Shown: positions 1 to 9,066, counted from the stretch's first letter. The stretch: DNA of 64,000 bases from Xylanibacter ruminicola Ga6B6 (GCF_000687715.1 NZ_JHXD01000015.1:24668-88667); one strand, 5' to 3'. Translations and numbers: made by a program. Notes: generated by a model not told the origin, from the letters alone.

Positions 1-41
1 GCCACCAGAAGCGCGTAGATAAGATCCCCGTGCAGAAATAG
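1..41 (+). CDS. 3' end of an unidentified gene (partial)
   Basis: An open frame enters from the left edge and stops at a TAG at 39-41. The last residues read roughly HQKRVDKIPVQK, which is too short to identify. A long inverted repeat begins about 10 bp later and is followed by a convergent gene, as expected for a real gene end. The call rests on this context only. Confidence 0.4.
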   Translation, partial: HQKRVDKIPVQK

Positions 42-51
42 TTTTTATTTT

Positions 52-128
52 GGCACGAATTTCGCGAATTAACACGAATTATTTTACTCATTGCTAGTAA
101 AATTCGTGAAATTCGTGTAATTCGTGCC
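52..128. terminator. Long hairpin built from ATTCGTG repeats between convergent genes
   Basis: Arms at about 52-88 and 96-128 pair with few mismatches around a 7-nt loop. The right arm is three copies of ATTCGTGNN at a 9-bp period, and the left arm holds diverged complements. The structure abuts the stop codon of the leftward transglycosylase gene and lies just after the rightward gene end. It could therefore act as a bidirectional terminator. Confidence 0.6.
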
Positions 129-1261
129 TAATTTTTAATATCATATTTTGTTTTTCGCTGTTCCGCTTTGCGGGGCTTGCCTACCCCGTGGAAACCCATG
201 TGCGGCGTTTTCACACCCTGATAGCCCGCATGGCGCTGACGGATACGCTGCACGTAATCCACCGTCTCCGAACCACGCATGTAACCATATTTTACAATCG
301 GGTCGTTATAATAGCGGGGCTGACTCAGCTTCAGCACATAAGGCGCCACCTCGCTCCAGCGGTGCGGGTTCCTGCCGTCGCGCTTAGCCAGATTCATGGC
401 ATCACGGATATGGTGCGCACCACCGTTATAACTGGCCAGCACAAAGTTGGTACGCTCGTACTGGTCGCGCACATCCGAGAACGTGTTCTGCAGCTGTCCG
501 ATATATTTCACCGCTGCACGTATGTTAGCCTCAGGCTCGTACAGCTGACTGCGTGGCACTCCCAGATGGTCGGCTGTGCCAGGCATAATCTGCATCAGTC
601 CCTTGGCACCCACAAACGATACGGCACGCGGGTCGAACGTCGACTCCTGATAACACTGGGCAGCCAGCAGGCGCCAGTCCCAGCGTATGTCGCGGGCATA
701 CGTCATGAAATAGCTGTCGTAATGCGAGATAATACCGCCCTTGGCATCCAGCATGGGCGAGAAGATGCGGCGATGCACCTTACGCACCGTCAGCAGGTCG
801 TTCTCCTCCTTCTGCACGGCTGCAATCAGCTCTGGGCGATACCAGCCCTGCAGCTCCTTAGCCAGGTCGTTCTTAGCTGTATCGGCACTGATATGTCCCG
901 GTGTGGGCCAGGCCACAATGTCCACCTCGCCATCGGCAAAACGTTTTACTAACTCCATACTGTCGCGGCACACCTCTACACGCAGACGCACACCCAGCGA
1001 ATCGGCAAATCGCTGACAAATCAGGAACTGCGTGCCCAGACTCTTACCGTGATACTCGTAATAGGTATGAGGTCCGCTCACGGTGGCCATAATCAGCTCG
1101 CCACTGGTCTGGATATCGTGCAGGTCGAACTCGTCGGATACCGAAACGGTATCATCAATCACGCCCCAGGGTGCCACAATGGGTTCGTGCTTCTTTTCGA
1201 AACACGACGCCAGCGACAGCAAAACCGCCCCAAAACCGACATATTTATACCATTTTCGCAT
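128..1261 (-). CDS. MltF-like lytic transglycosylase lipoprotein
   Basis: The predicted product cleaves peptidoglycan glycan strands from the periplasmic face of a membrane. The N-terminus is a lipoprotein signal ending in LASC with the cysteine near residue 20. Residues 50-155 resemble a shortened solute-binding-protein domain like that of MltF. Residues 185-330 form an SLT domain with the catalytic glutamate in QESTFDPRA (about residue 206) and the GLMQIMPGTA motif. Two ATGs are adjacent at 1264 and 1261; I chose the second. A TACCTTTG box on the minus strand at 1294-1301 is the likely promoter. The C-terminal 40 residues are basic and do not match a domain I know. The family call is firm; the exact MltF assignment is inferred from domain order. 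Confidence 0.85.
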   Translation of the reverse strand: MRKWYKYVGFGAVLLSLASCFEKKHEPIVAPWGVIDDTVSVSDEFDLHDIQTSGELIMATVSGPHTYYEYHGKSLGTQFLICQRFADSLGVRLRVEVCRDSMELVKRFADGEVDIVAWPTPGHISADTAKNDLAKELQGWYRPELIAAVQKEENDLLTVRKVHRRIFSPMLDAKGGIISHYDSYFMTYARDIRWDWRLLAAQCYQESTFDPRAVSFVGAKGLMQIMPGTADHLGVPRSQLYEPEANIRAAVKYIGQLQNTFSDVRDQYERTNFVLASYNGGAHHIRDAMNLAKRDGRNPHRWSEVAPYVLKLSQPRYYNDPIVKYGYMRGSETVDYVQRIRQRHAGYQGVKTPHMGFHGVGKPRKAEQRKTKYDIKN

Positions 1262-1344
1262 CAATCAGCACCATTTTGTTAGTAAAAACGGTGCAAAGGT
1301 ACTACTTTTTGGTCAGTAATGACACTTATTTCGCGAAAAAGTTG

Positions 1345-1352
1345 TAATTTTG
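1345..1352 (+). promoter_or_regulatory. Promoter -7 box of the his operon
   Basis: TAATTTTG fits the Bacteroidetes TAnnTTTG box. It overlaps an upstream in-frame ATG at 1350, so that ATG cannot be in the mRNA. The box therefore supports the hisG start at 1380. Confidence 0.6.
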
Positions 1353-1379
1353 CACCCGATATTTTTTAGATTTAACGAT

Positions 1380-2231
1380 ATGTTAAGAATTGCAGTACAA
1401 TCAAAAGGACGTCTGTTCGAGGACACCATGAACCTGTTGTCAGAGGCTGACATCAAGGTTAGTGCCTCAAAACGCACCTTGCTGGTGCAGTCGTCCAACT
1501 TTCCGCTGGAGGTTCTTTACCTCCGCGATGATGACATCCCACAGAGTGTAGCCAGTGGAGTGGCTGACATCGGTGTAGTGGGCGAAAACGAGTTTGTTGA
1601 GCGTGGCGAAGATGCAGATATCATCTCACGTCTCGGCTTCTCAAAATGCCGCCTCTCGCTGGCCATTCCCAAAGAGATCGACTACAAGGGAGTAGAGTGG
1701 TTCAACGGCAAGAAGATTGCCACCAGCTACCCCGGAATCCTTCGACATTTCCTTGAGCAGCATCATATCCATGCCGAAATCCATGTCATCACAGGTAGCG
1801 TAGAAATCAGCCCGGGCATTGGTCTGGCCGATGCTATCTTTGATATCGTATCATCAGGCTCTACCCTGGTGAGCAATAATCTGCGCGAAGTTGAGATTGT
1901 AATGCAGAGTGAGGCTCTGCTGATTGGCAACAAGCAGATGAGCGACGAGAAGAAAGCCATCCTCGAGCAGATGCTGTTCCGCTTTAAGGCCGTAAAGGAT
2001 GCCGAGGACAAGAAGTATGTACGTATGAACGCCCCCAAGGCCCGCCTGCAAGAGATTATCAACGTGCTGCCAGGCCTGAAGAGCCCCACCATCATCCCTC
2101 TGGCCGACGACGAGTGGTGCTCGGTTCACACCGTACTCGACCAGAAGCAGTTCTGGGAGATTATTGGCAAACTGAAGGAAATGGGCGCCCAGGGCATTCT
2201 GGTAACGCCAATCGAAAAAATGATATTATGA
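1380..2231 (+). CDS. hisG: ATP phosphoribosyltransferase (long form)
   Basis: This enzyme condenses ATP and PRPP in the first, feedback-controlled step of histidine synthesis. The 283-residue product begins MLRIAVQSKGRL, the usual HisG start. It carries the PRPP-binding stretch with GSVEISPGIGLADAIFDIVSSG around residues 140-165, and the extra C-terminal regulatory domain of the long form ending in [11 protein letters not shown]. The ATG at 1380 is preferred over one at 1350, which overlaps the promoter. The stop TGA at 2229-2231 overlaps the hisD ATG in an ATGA junction, which indicates translational coupling. Confidence 0.96.
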   Translation: MLRIAVQSKGRLFEDTMNLLSEADIKVSASKRTLLVQSSNFPLEVLYLRDDDIPQSVASGVADIGVVGENEFVERGEDADIISRLGFSKCRLSLAIPKEIDYKGVEWFNGKKIATSYPGILRHFLEQHHIHAEIHVITGSVEISPGIGLADAIFDIVSSGSTLVSNNLREVEIVMQSEALLIGNKQMSDEKKAILEQMLFRFKAVKDAEDKKYVRMNAPKARLQEIINVLPGLKSPTIIPLADDEWCSVHTVLDQKQFWEIIGKLKEMGAQGILVTPIEKMIL

Positions 2232-3511
2232 TCATAATTCGTAATCCACAACGTAGCGAGTGGGCAAAGATTGTAGAGCGTCCGCACCTGGATGTTTCGC
2301 AGCTCAACGACACCGTAGCATCGGTATTGGCCGACGTAAAGAAGCGCGGCGATGATGCCGTAAAGGGCTACGAGCTGAAGTTCGACCATGTTGATCTGCC
2401 CACACTGGCTGTTTCCGAAGCCGAGATGAACGAAGCCGAAGCGCTGGTAAGTCCTGAGTTGAAAGCAGCCATTCAGGTGGCTCACTACAATATCAAGACC
2501 TTCCACGAGTCGCAGCAGTTCAAAGGCAAGAAAATCGAGACACAGCCCGGCGTGGTATGCTGGCAGAAGAGTGTAGCCATCCAGAAGGTTGGTTTGTACA
2601 TTCCTGGCGGCACTGCCCCACTCTTCTCTACCGTACTGATGCTGGCCACACCAGCCAAGATAGCAGGCTGCGAGGAGATTGTGCTCTGCACCCCTCCAGG
2701 TCGCGATGGTAAGGTAAACCCCGCCATTCTGGTGGCCGCCCGCATTGCAGGTGTAAGCAAGATATTCAAGGCAGGTGGCGTACAGGCCATCGGCGCTATG
2801 GCCTATGGTACACAGAGTGTGCCCAAGGTATATAAAATCTTCGGTCCTGGCAACCAGTATGTGATGGCCGCCAAGCAGCAGGTTAGTCTGCACGACGTGG
2901 CTATCGACATGCCCGCAGGTCCTTCCGAGGTGTGCGTCATCGCCGATAAGCATGCCAACATCGAGTTTGTAGCTGCCGACTTGCTGTCGCAGGCCGAGCA
3001 TGGTATCGACTCGCAGGTATTCCTCATTACCACCTCCGAGCAGGTGATTCTCGACGTACAGGCCGAGGTGAACCGTCAACTGGATCTGCTGCCCCGTAAG
3101 GAGATGGCTGCCAAGGCACTCGACAACAGCCGTCTGGTACTGGTTAACAGCATGCAGGAGGCTATCGACCTCTCGAATGCCTATGCCCCCGAGCACCTCA
3201 TTCTGCAGGTAAAGGATTATAATAAGGTGGCCAATAAGGTAGTTAACGCAGGTAGCGTGTTCCTGGGCGAGTATGCCTGTGAGAGTGCTGGCGACTATGC
3301 CAGCGGCACCAATCACACCCTGCCTACCCACGGTTATGCCACTGCCTACAGCGGTGTAAACCTGGATAGCTACTGCCGTAAGATTACCTTCCAGCATCTT
3401 ACCGAGGACGGTATCCGCAGCATCGGTCGCGCCGTAGAACTTATGGCCGAAGCCGAACAGCTGGATGCCCACAAGAATGCAATGACAGTTAGAATCAATA
3501 GTTTGAAATGA
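2228..3511 (+). CDS. hisD: Histidinol dehydrogenase
   Basis: The product oxidises L-histidinol to L-histidine in the last two steps of the pathway, using NAD and zinc. The 427-residue protein has the nucleotide-binding segment [12 protein letters not shown], the catalytic region with SQAEHG, and the C-terminal [13 protein letters not shown] block that supplies zinc and catalytic residues. The frame is open further upstream inside hisG. The ATG at 2228, overlapping the hisG stop, gives the normal N-terminus ([12 protein letters not shown]). The 3' end overlaps hisC by 4 bp in a second ATGA junction. Confidence 0.96.
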   Translation: MIIIRNPQRSEWAKIVERPHLDVSQLNDTVASVLADVKKRGDDAVKGYELKFDHVDLPTLAVSEAEMNEAEALVSPELKAAIQVAHYNIKTFHESQQFKGKKIETQPGVVCWQKSVAIQKVGLYIPGGTAPLFSTVLMLATPAKIAGCEEIVLCTPPGRDGKVNPAILVAARIAGVSKIFKAGGVQAIGAMAYGTQSVPKVYKIFGPGNQYVMAAKQQVSLHDVAIDMPAGPSEVCVIADKHANIEFVAADLLSQAEHGIDSQVFLITTSEQVILDVQAEVNRQLDLLPRKEMAAKALDNSRLVLVNSMQEAIDLSNAYAPEHLILQVKDYNKVANKVVNAGSVFLGEYACESAGDYASGTNHTLPTHGYATAYSGVNLDSYCRKITFQHLTEDGIRSIGRAVELMAEAEQLDAHKNAMTVRINSLK

Positions 3512-4542
3512 AATCATTACAAGAGCTAACAAGGCCAAATATCTGGGTTCTATCACCTTACAGCAGCGCACGCAACGAGTACGCAGGCCGCGAGGCACAC
3601 GTGTTTCTCGATGCAAACGAGAACCCATACAACGCGCCTTATAACCGCTACCCCGATCCCTTGCAGCTGGAGCTCAAGGCAGCCATCGCCAAAGTAAAAG
3701 GCGTGCCTGCCCAGTGCATCTTTCTGGGCAACGGTAGCGACGAGGCCATCGACCTGCCCTATCGCTGTTTCTGCGAGCCAGGCGTGGATAATGTGGTGGC
3801 CATCGAGCCCACCTATGGTATGTACAAGGTGTGCGCCGATATCAACAACGTAGAGTATCGTCCCGTATTGCTCGACGAGCATTTCCAGGTAACTGCCGAC
3901 GCGCTGTTGGCAGCCACCGATGCCCATACCAAGATTATCTGGCTGTGCACCCCTAACAACCCCACCGGCAACTGCCTGGTGCGCGAAGAGGTGATAAAGG
4001 TGATTGAACAGTTCGACGGTCTGGTGATTGTCGACGAGGCCTACAGCGATTTCGCCTCGCAGAAGACGCTGCGTAGCGAGTTGGCCAAGTACCCAAACCT
4101 GATTGTGCTCAACACCATGTCAAAGGCATGGGGCTGTGCCGCTATCCGTCTGGGCATGGCTTTCGCATCAGAAGGCATCATCGACATTTTTAATAAGGTG
4201 AAGTATCCCTACAATGTCAACCTGCTCACCCAGCAGCAGGCACTCAAGGCATTGCAAGACCCATTCGAAGTAGATGGTTGGGTAAAGATTCTGAAGGAGG
4301 AGCGCGGCCGCGTGATGCAGGCCTTCAGCATACTCCCTATCTGCGAGAAGATTTATCCTACGGATGCCAACTTCTTCCTGGCCAAGATGACCGATGCCAC
4401 CGGTATCTACAACTATCTGGTGGATCAGGGCATCATCGTTCGCAACCGCAACCGCGTGCAGCTCTGTCAGAACTGTCTGCGCATCACCATCGGCACCAAG
4501 ACCGAAAACAGCGAGTTGATTGCCGCCCTGCGTCAGTATTAA
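3508..4542 (+). CDS. hisC: Histidinol-phosphate aminotransferase
   Basis: This is the PLP-dependent transaminase that converts imidazole-acetol phosphate to histidinol phosphate. Fold type I features are visible: [11 protein letters not shown] near residue 75, CTPNNPTGN near 148, [10 protein letters not shown] near 172, and the PLP lysine in NTMSKAWG near 206. The 344-residue length is normal. It starts inside the hisD stop, so hisG, hisD and hisC form one transcript. From knowledge of other Bacteroidales I would expect hisB next. Here a terminator and an accessory locus follow instead. Confidence 0.95.
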   Translation: MKSLQELTRPNIWVLSPYSSARNEYAGREAHVFLDANENPYNAPYNRYPDPLQLELKAAIAKVKGVPAQCIFLGNGSDEAIDLPYRCFCEPGVDNVVAIEPTYGMYKVCADINNVEYRPVLLDEHFQVTADALLAATDAHTKIIWLCTPNNPTGNCLVREEVIKVIEQFDGLVIVDEAYSDFASQKTLRSELAKYPNLIVLNTMSKAWGCAAIRLGMAFASEGIIDIFNKVKYPYNVNLLTQQQALKALQDPFEVDGWVKILKEERGRVMQAFSILPICEKIYPTDANFFLAKMTDATGIYNYLVDQGIIVRNRNRVQLCQNCLRITIGTKTENSELIAALRQY

Positions 4543-4566
4543 TCTCAGGGTCGTCCCCTAAATACC

Positions 4567-4607
4567 AAAACACCCCGCCTCAACAAATTGAAGCAGGGTG
4601 TTTTTTA
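4567..4607 (+). terminator. Terminator after hisC
   Basis: AACACCC pairs with GGGTGTT, followed by six T residues. It lies 25 bp after the hisC stop and faces the convergent M15 peptidase gene, so it ends the operon after three genes. Confidence 0.75.
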
Positions 4608-4613
4608 TTTGCA

Positions 4614-5165
4614 TTACGCTTGGATAAACGCAACCTTTCTACGATTATCCTTCGGTCTCACTGCAAAATGTACCCAGATGGCACCATAGCGATTCTTGGA
4701 CGAGCCAAGCGGCAAAGCCGAGCGCTTTTCTATCAGCAGTTCATCATAGTCCTGTGCTGATTCATTGGCGTAGGCTATGAGGATGGCTGCATAACAGATG
4801 GCCTGCTCCATACCATTGGTGCGGATATCCGCCGCACAGCCCGTTAAGTGATTGCTAGTAGGGGCTCCACCAACCTTCCGATTCAATTGCGGCGATCGAT
4901 AACCTGAGTTTATCACGATTGGATGACCTATCTTATTTCGCAATACTTCTAACCACTCACACAATCGCTTTAGGTTCGCAATCGCCTCATGACTAGGAAT
5001 GTTATACACTTCAGGATATTTGCTCCTGGTGAACTCCCCCAGCGTGAAGCGAGGCGATAAGCGAGCGCAATCAAGCTTGCTTGAATTGCCGAGCGTAGCC
5101 TCACTCGGCGAAGCCAAGTGCTGGGAGAGGTTTGCTTTACTGTTTAACTGTACTATCTGTTCCAT
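4614..5165 (-). CDS. M15-family peptidase with two in-frame palindromic insertions
   Basis: The product is a zinc D,D-peptidase-like protein related to phage endolysins and VanY-type carboxypeptidases. Zinc ligands are visible as SNHLTGCAADI (H106, D113) and WVHFAV (H166). No signal peptide is seen. A 150-residue paralogue lies at 61122-61574. This copy has 183 residues because of two insertions: about residues 17-40 (69 nt) and 148-157 (30 nt). Both are rich in CCGAG/CTCGG and CAAGC/GCTTG palindromes and keep the frame. An octamer repeat array lies immediately upstream at 5175-5206. Whether the enlarged protein is active is unknown; the catalytic residues are intact. Confidence 0.85.
   Translation of the reverse strand: MEQIVQLNSKANLSQHLASPSEATLGNSSKLDCARLSPRFTLGEFTRSKYPEVYNIPSHEAIANLKRLCEWLEVLRNKIGHPIVINSGYRSPQLNRKVGGAPTSNHLTGCAADIRTNGMEQAICYAAILIAYANESAQDYDELLIEKRSALPLGSSKNRYGAIWVHFAVRPKDNRRKVAFIQA
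4697..4727. repeat. 30-bp palindromic insertion inside the M15 gene
   Basis: These bases are absent from the paralogue at 61122-61574. They contain CTTGG/CCAAG and GCGGC/GCCG inverted pairs and share GCCGAGCG with the larger insertion at about 5040-5118. Exact ends are ambiguous by a few bases. Confidence 0.65.
5040..5118. repeat. 69-bp palindromic insertion inside the M15 gene
   Basis: The paralogue has only nine bases here, which form the loop side of a CCGAGCA/TGCTCGG hairpin. This copy gains 69 nt. The core at 5067-5089 is a palindrome, GCAATCAAGC, TT, GCTTGAATTGC. It is followed by a CCGAG/CTCGG hairpin. The insertion is a multiple of three and leaves an open frame. A related palindrome lies at 20621-20662. 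Confidence 0.7.
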
Positions 5166-5174
5166 TTTCGTAAT

Positions 5175-5206
5175 GTTAGTTTGTTAGGATGTTAGGACGT
5201 TAGATC
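5175..5206 (+). repeat. Octamer array, four units of GTTAGNNN
   Basis: Four units follow each other at exactly 8 bp: GTTAGTTT, GTTAGGAT, GTTAGGAC, GTTAGATC. The array lies between the M15 start codon and the 3' end of the primase/helicase-like gene and includes that gene's stop codon. AATGTTAGTTTGTTAGG (5173-5189) recurs in inverted orientation at 11425-11441. Confidence 0.85.
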
Positions 5207-7638
5207 ATGAGCAGACCGGTTTTACGATAGCGCACCTTGGCGCAACCATCTTCAACATAGTCTTCTGCCTTTTCTATCAGTCGGTCCTTGGTTAGTCGGC
5301 TGATACGCATATAGGCTGTAGCAGCACTCTTAAGCTGGAAGCAACGCACCACATCATCGGTTGTAAACACATCGGGCAAGCGTTCGAAACCTTCGTAGGT
5401 TTTCTGACGACGCTGAACGTTTACGCTGGCATCCTTCAGTTTGTTGTCGAAATAGGCTTCGGCCATCGCACCAAAGTAGTATCGCTGGCAGGCATACTGT
5501 ATGTTTACTATCAGTTCGGCCAATCGCCAATCGATTTCGTCCGTTTCGAATGTACCACACCAGTAGTTGCCTTCCTGATGCAGATCGCCCCAGTGGCGCA
5601 TCACAATAAACGGAGCCGAGAAGTTCAAGCCATGGTAGGCACAACGCTTTAGCAGCATCTCGTCGGCTTTGCTGTCGTTCTCTTCAGCATCGGCCATGCG
5701 ACGGGCTGTCCAGTCGTAGAGTTCATCCACCAGCTTCTGTACTGAGAGTTCGCCCTTGGTACGGTCCAGTTTCTTAGCCCATTCCTTCAAGCGGTTGTCG
5801 CTGTCGTAATCCACATTACTTTCGCGACTCATCATCTTAAAGTTGGTGGCTGGCAGTGGCACACAGGTTAAGCGGGTGGCCAATCCTGAGCCAAAGTTCT
5901 GCTCGTTCACCTTCTTTTTAAGCGCGATGGGCGTACCAGTGTAGATGTAGTTCCAGGTAACGAAGAAATCCTGCAGGATAGAGTCGTTGTTAGAGTATGC
6001 CTGTCCATCCTCCTCGTTATGGAATGCCTTCAGCTCCAGACTCATCTTGTCAATCCAGCTACCACCCTTCTGCACGCAGATGGTGTTATCCAGCTCCGTA
6101 TCAAAGGTGAGCATGTGCAGCTGCATGGGCTCGCCATCCACCTCCTCTACCGAGTTCACCATGTCCTGTATAAACTGGGCATTACTGGTTCGTGCTGGGT
6201 GTACACGTACAATCACTTTAGGCTTCTTAGGCTTCTCCTTGTTGGCACCCTTGGTGCGCATCTGTTCACGATAGGCATTAATAGCCTCCTTACCTACTTT
6301 ATCAGCCTCGATGATAGGTGCTGCCAGCAGCTTAAACAAGCGAGTGGCAAAGCTCTTACCACTGGCAGGATCGCCAATTATCAGCGTTGAATTATTCAAT
6401 CGTCGCAATTCCTCTGGACGATGGTAAAAGCGATACGTGCATCGTGTCATCAGCGTCATCAACAGGCCGCCTGCTACAAACAGGGCCGCTGGGTACTGAT
6501 TGTGCTTCAAGCCCTTGCACACATCCTTCAAGGCTGGATAATACTCGCTCAGGGCCTCAATCTCTTCACCCCATTCCCACAGCATCTGAGCCATGGTATC
6601 ATCCTTCAGCACCGCCGCCGTTGACGCTTTCGTGCCCTTCGTAATCTCCTGGTACGTCTTACCCGTGACCTCCTGGATAGCCTCAAGCATGGGCTTACTG
6701 GGCAGCTGATTAAGGAATTTCTTCTCCTTATCGCGTTTGTGCTCAACGGCACTCGATATGGTGTTCTCCACCCTTTCGCCCTCGCTGATGAGTTCCTGTA
6801 CCCACGTCTGCTTTTCGAGCACTCGCTGCACATCAACCCTATCGCCGTCGAGTAGTGTGAGCAGATCAGAGGCCAACTTGAGGCTTTCGTTATGTCGGTT
6901 TCTATCCTCTCGGCATGGCAGCTTATCGCCATAGCGCTTATCAATAATACACTGTACATCATATCCACGCCACATTACAGGTTCGTTACTATGCTCGATG
7001 GGAGTTGATGTTTCTGGAAGATTCGCACTCTCGCTCTGTGAGCGACCGTCTCGATATAGAGCAGTATATCGCTCAGCATACTCTTGGTTCTCATAACTAA
7101 ACAGTTCTTTATCAATAAATAAAATATCGGTATATTTGCAAATGTAACTCATTCTCGACGAGTCTTTGCAGGCCTCATCCACAACCACCTCGTCGCCCAG
7201 CAGTTTGGCCATAGCGTGCTGATTATCAATCAGGTTGCCCCAATCCAGTCGGGCCTTGAACACAATCTTCAATCCCTTTCCACTGGGTGTAATATACACG
7301 AGCACAATGCCCAATGCCTTCAGGTCGAGGCCTTTATCTATCCAGCCCTGATACAGGGTTAACGGGTTCTCGATATGGTCGAGATCCATCACCACCAGGC
7401 CCGTTAAGCGGGTGGCTGCCTGTTTGCGCCAGGCACCTACTCTACCTTTGGCCGATGCAGTTTCGTCGAAAGTAGCCTGGAAGATGAATGCAGGCAGTTT
7501 GCGTTTCAACGCCGCATCGCCCGTTTCGCGATACATATCGATATTCTCGTTCCACTTGGTGGCCTTAACAAGAGCCCAGAACTGAGCCTCATCTACCGGC
7601 AAGGTGGGATTACTAAAGTTTTTCTGATAGCAAAACAT
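5200..7638 (-). CDS. VirE_N-DUF3987 primase/helicase-like protein
   Basis: The 812-residue product combines an N-terminal VirE_N-type domain with a DUF3987 ATPase domain. The first is a primase-like fold, with VVMDLDH near residue 83, PSGKGLKIVFK near 118 and CKDSSRMSYI near 157. The ATPase domain has Walker A GDPASGKS at 422-429 and a Walker B-like LTFDTELDN. A winged-helix-like C-terminus follows. Such proteins recur in Bacteroidales next to HU-like and smalltalk genes; their role is not established. I chose the ATG at 7638 (MFCYQKNFSN). The bases just upstream are a heptamer repeat, TYTCAAT, at 7641-7661. DNA replication or repair is suggested only by domain type. Confidence 0.85.
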   Translation of the reverse strand: MFCYQKNFSNPTLPVDEAQFWALVKATKWNENIDMYRETGDAALKRKLPAFIFQATFDETASAKGRVGAWRKQAATRLTGLVVMDLDHIENPLTLYQGWIDKGLDLKALGIVLVYITPSGKGLKIVFKARLDWGNLIDNQHAMAKLLGDEVVVDEACKDSSRMSYICKYTDILFIDKELFSYENQEYAERYTALYRDGRSQSESANLPETSTPIEHSNEPVMWRGYDVQCIIDKRYGDKLPCREDRNRHNESLKLASDLLTLLDGDRVDVQRVLEKQTWVQELISEGERVENTISSAVEHKRDKEKKFLNQLPSKPMLEAIQEVTGKTYQEITKGTKASTAAVLKDDTMAQMLWEWGEEIEALSEYYPALKDVCKGLKHNQYPAALFVAGGLLMTLMTRCTYRFYHRPEELRRLNNSTLIIGDPASGKSFATRLFKLLAAPIIEADKVGKEAINAYREQMRTKGANKEKPKKPKVIVRVHPARTSNAQFIQDMVNSVEEVDGEPMQLHMLTFDTELDNTICVQKGGSWIDKMSLELKAFHNEEDGQAYSNNDSILQDFFVTWNYIYTGTPIALKKKVNEQNFGSGLATRLTCVPLPATNFKMMSRESNVDYDSDNRLKEWAKKLDRTKGELSVQKLVDELYDWTARRMADAEENDSKADEMLLKRCAYHGLNFSAPFIVMRHWGDLHQEGNYWCGTFETDEIDWRLAELIVNIQYACQRYYFGAMAEAYFDNKLKDASVNVQRRQKTYEGFERLPDVFTTDDVVRCFQLKSAATAYMRISRLTKDRLIEKAEDYVEDGCAKVRYRKTGLLMI

Positions 7639-7675
7639 AATTCTCAATTTTCAATTATCACTTTCGAATAAAGCC

Positions 7676-7996
7676 TTAGCAGAATTCGGTTATCTCACGT
7701 TCTATCATAGCATTCTTGGCGTCGCGATGGTGATCGTCCATCAGCCCCATCACTGCTGCAGCACCCAATTCTTTGGGGAAACTGCCATACACCTTGATAC
7801 GCTGTATACTCTCCTTAACCCAGCCCCATGGCAACTTTTTTACCAGGCGGTCGTTCGCGCAATTACGCGACTTACGCTTATAGGCATTAAATGTTATCAC
7901 TCCCGTAAACTTGTCACGATGTAGTGAACCCTCTACGCGCTTTCCTTCAACGAGGCGCACAAGAACCTCTTCGTCTATAGCAATATATTTTTTCAT
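7676..7996 (-). CDS. Small protein of unknown function
   Basis: This 106-residue basic protein starts MKKYIAIDEEVLVRLVEGKRVEG and has no family that I recognise. It has no signal peptide or membrane segment. A conserved-looking block, NDRLVKKLPWGWVKES, lies in the middle. It lies 37 bp upstream of the DUF3987 gene on the same strand and probably shares its transcript. A 100-bp gap separates it from the gene before it. Confidence 0.6.
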   Translation of the reverse strand: MKKYIAIDEEVLVRLVEGKRVEGSLHRDKFTGVITFNAYKRKSRNCANDRLVKKLPWGWVKESIQRIKVYGSFPKELGAAAVMGLMDDHHRDAKNAMIEREITEFC

Positions 7997-8098
7997 AACT
8001 TGTCGAATTGATGAGTGAAGGGTTGTGTTAGAATTTGGCCATTTTCACTACGTAGACTTCCTCCACCACACTTCGACTCGGTTATTTACTTACCTTTT

Positions 8099-8410
8099 TT
8101 AGATGTTGCCTTTCGCTATTTCCCTTGCAGCCTGTTTCTTGTATTCCTTCAAGGCATCATAATAGTTATCACGTATAGCCTCCTCCAGATTCACACCATC
8201 AAACTTGGCGTTAACCGTTACACATGCCAACATGTTGGTCAGAATAGCTACCAGCACAGCCTGATCCCAAGGGTTACGGATGTCGAGCTTATCGGCTATA
8301 GCTGTAAACTCATCACCCCAAGTCTGTACATCATTAGCAAACTGCTTTTCAATCTCGTCGGTGCCGCTAAACATGCGCACCATCTTTTCAATCTTTGTCA
8401 TTTTCTTCAT
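8099..8410 (-). CDS. Small protein of unknown function
   Basis: A 103-residue, mostly helical protein begins MKKMTKIEKMVRMFSGTDEIEK. It has no motif I can name. It is read on the same strand as the DUF3987 gene, and its start lies 13 bp after the stop of the small cysteine-rich gene. This spacing suggests a cotranscribed accessory cluster. Confidence 0.6.
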   Translation of the reverse strand: MKKMTKIEKMVRMFSGTDEIEKQFANDVQTWGDEFTAIADKLDIRNPWDQAVLVAILTNMLACVTVNAKFDGVNLEEAIRDNYYDALKEYKKQAAREIAKGNI

Positions 8411-8422
8411 AACTTTACTTTT

Positions 8423-8653
8423 TTATTTGATTAGTACTATTTGCGTTCCTTTCAGGCGAACCACGGCTCCCTTTTGCAAGCCTGCATTGCGCAGACCGTC
8501 GTTCATTTCCCACTCAGAGCATACCGATTTCCTTTCTACCATCTGCCCCGTCTTAGTGCACTGCCTTGTACCATCATTCTGGCTTTCCTTATGCTTGCAC
8601 GATGCGCAGCATTTGTTCACCTTGATGTGATAGGCATTAACTATCTGTTCCAT
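8423..8653 (-). CDS. Small cysteine-rich protein, possible zinc ribbon
   Basis: The 76-residue product contains CCASCKHKES, then QCTKTGQM and VCSEWEM. The cysteine pairs resemble a small zinc-binding fold, but this is inference. Its ATG overlaps the stop of the upstream gene as TAATG, so translation of the two is coupled. No known family was recognised. Confidence 0.6.
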   Translation of the reverse strand: MEQIVNAYHIKVNKCCASCKHKESQNDGTRQCTKTGQMVERKSVCSEWEMNDGLRNAGLQKGAVVRLKGTQIVLIK

Positions 8654-8976
8654 TAGGCCATACCTCCTTCCATTTCGTCGTTAATCCATGCGTAACACGT
8701 TTCCAATACGTAATCAGCCGATGGGCATCCCGTCATCCGTATCACATCGTCGCACACATAGTCAACCATATCCATTGCCAGTTCTTGTTGCATCTGGCTG
8801 CTGAACCCTAACAGCTGTTGGTTAAGCATAAACAGCAACGGTTGGCTTAACTTGTTCTCCAGTTGGCACATCACGCTCTCGGCATCATGCTCCAAACACT
8901 GTACTCTCATCAGGTCTTCATCTTCGAAGATGAACTGACCGCCTTTTCTCTTTTCAAAAATACTTTGTCTTACCAT
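8653..8976 (-). CDS. Small protein of unknown function
   Basis: This 107-residue product reads MVRQSIFEKRKGGQFIFEDEDLMRVQ and continues as a helical, acidic protein. No family was recognised. It is the first gene of the leftward cluster. A GAACTTTG box lies on the minus strand near 9010-9017. Beyond it are four copies of CGTCCGAC at 9067-9118 that could control this transcript. Confidence 0.6.
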   Translation of the reverse strand: MVRQSIFEKRKGGQFIFEDEDLMRVQCLEHDAESVMCQLENKLSQPLLFMLNQQLLGFSSQMQQELAMDMVDYVCDDVIRMTGCPSADYVLETCYAWINDEMEGGMA

Positions 8977-9066
8977 AACTTTTAATTTTAAATTTGCGTC
9001 GTTTTTTCCTTTCGACGATGCAAAGTTCGCAATAAAAATTCACCCCACGATGGCTTTATTTTCTAT

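Noticed and set aside
2126..3628. 500-codon minus-strand frame opposite hisD
   Set aside because: It is the complement of well-recognised hisD/hisC coding sequence. The translation has no known motif, and long antisense frames are expected in this codon usage.
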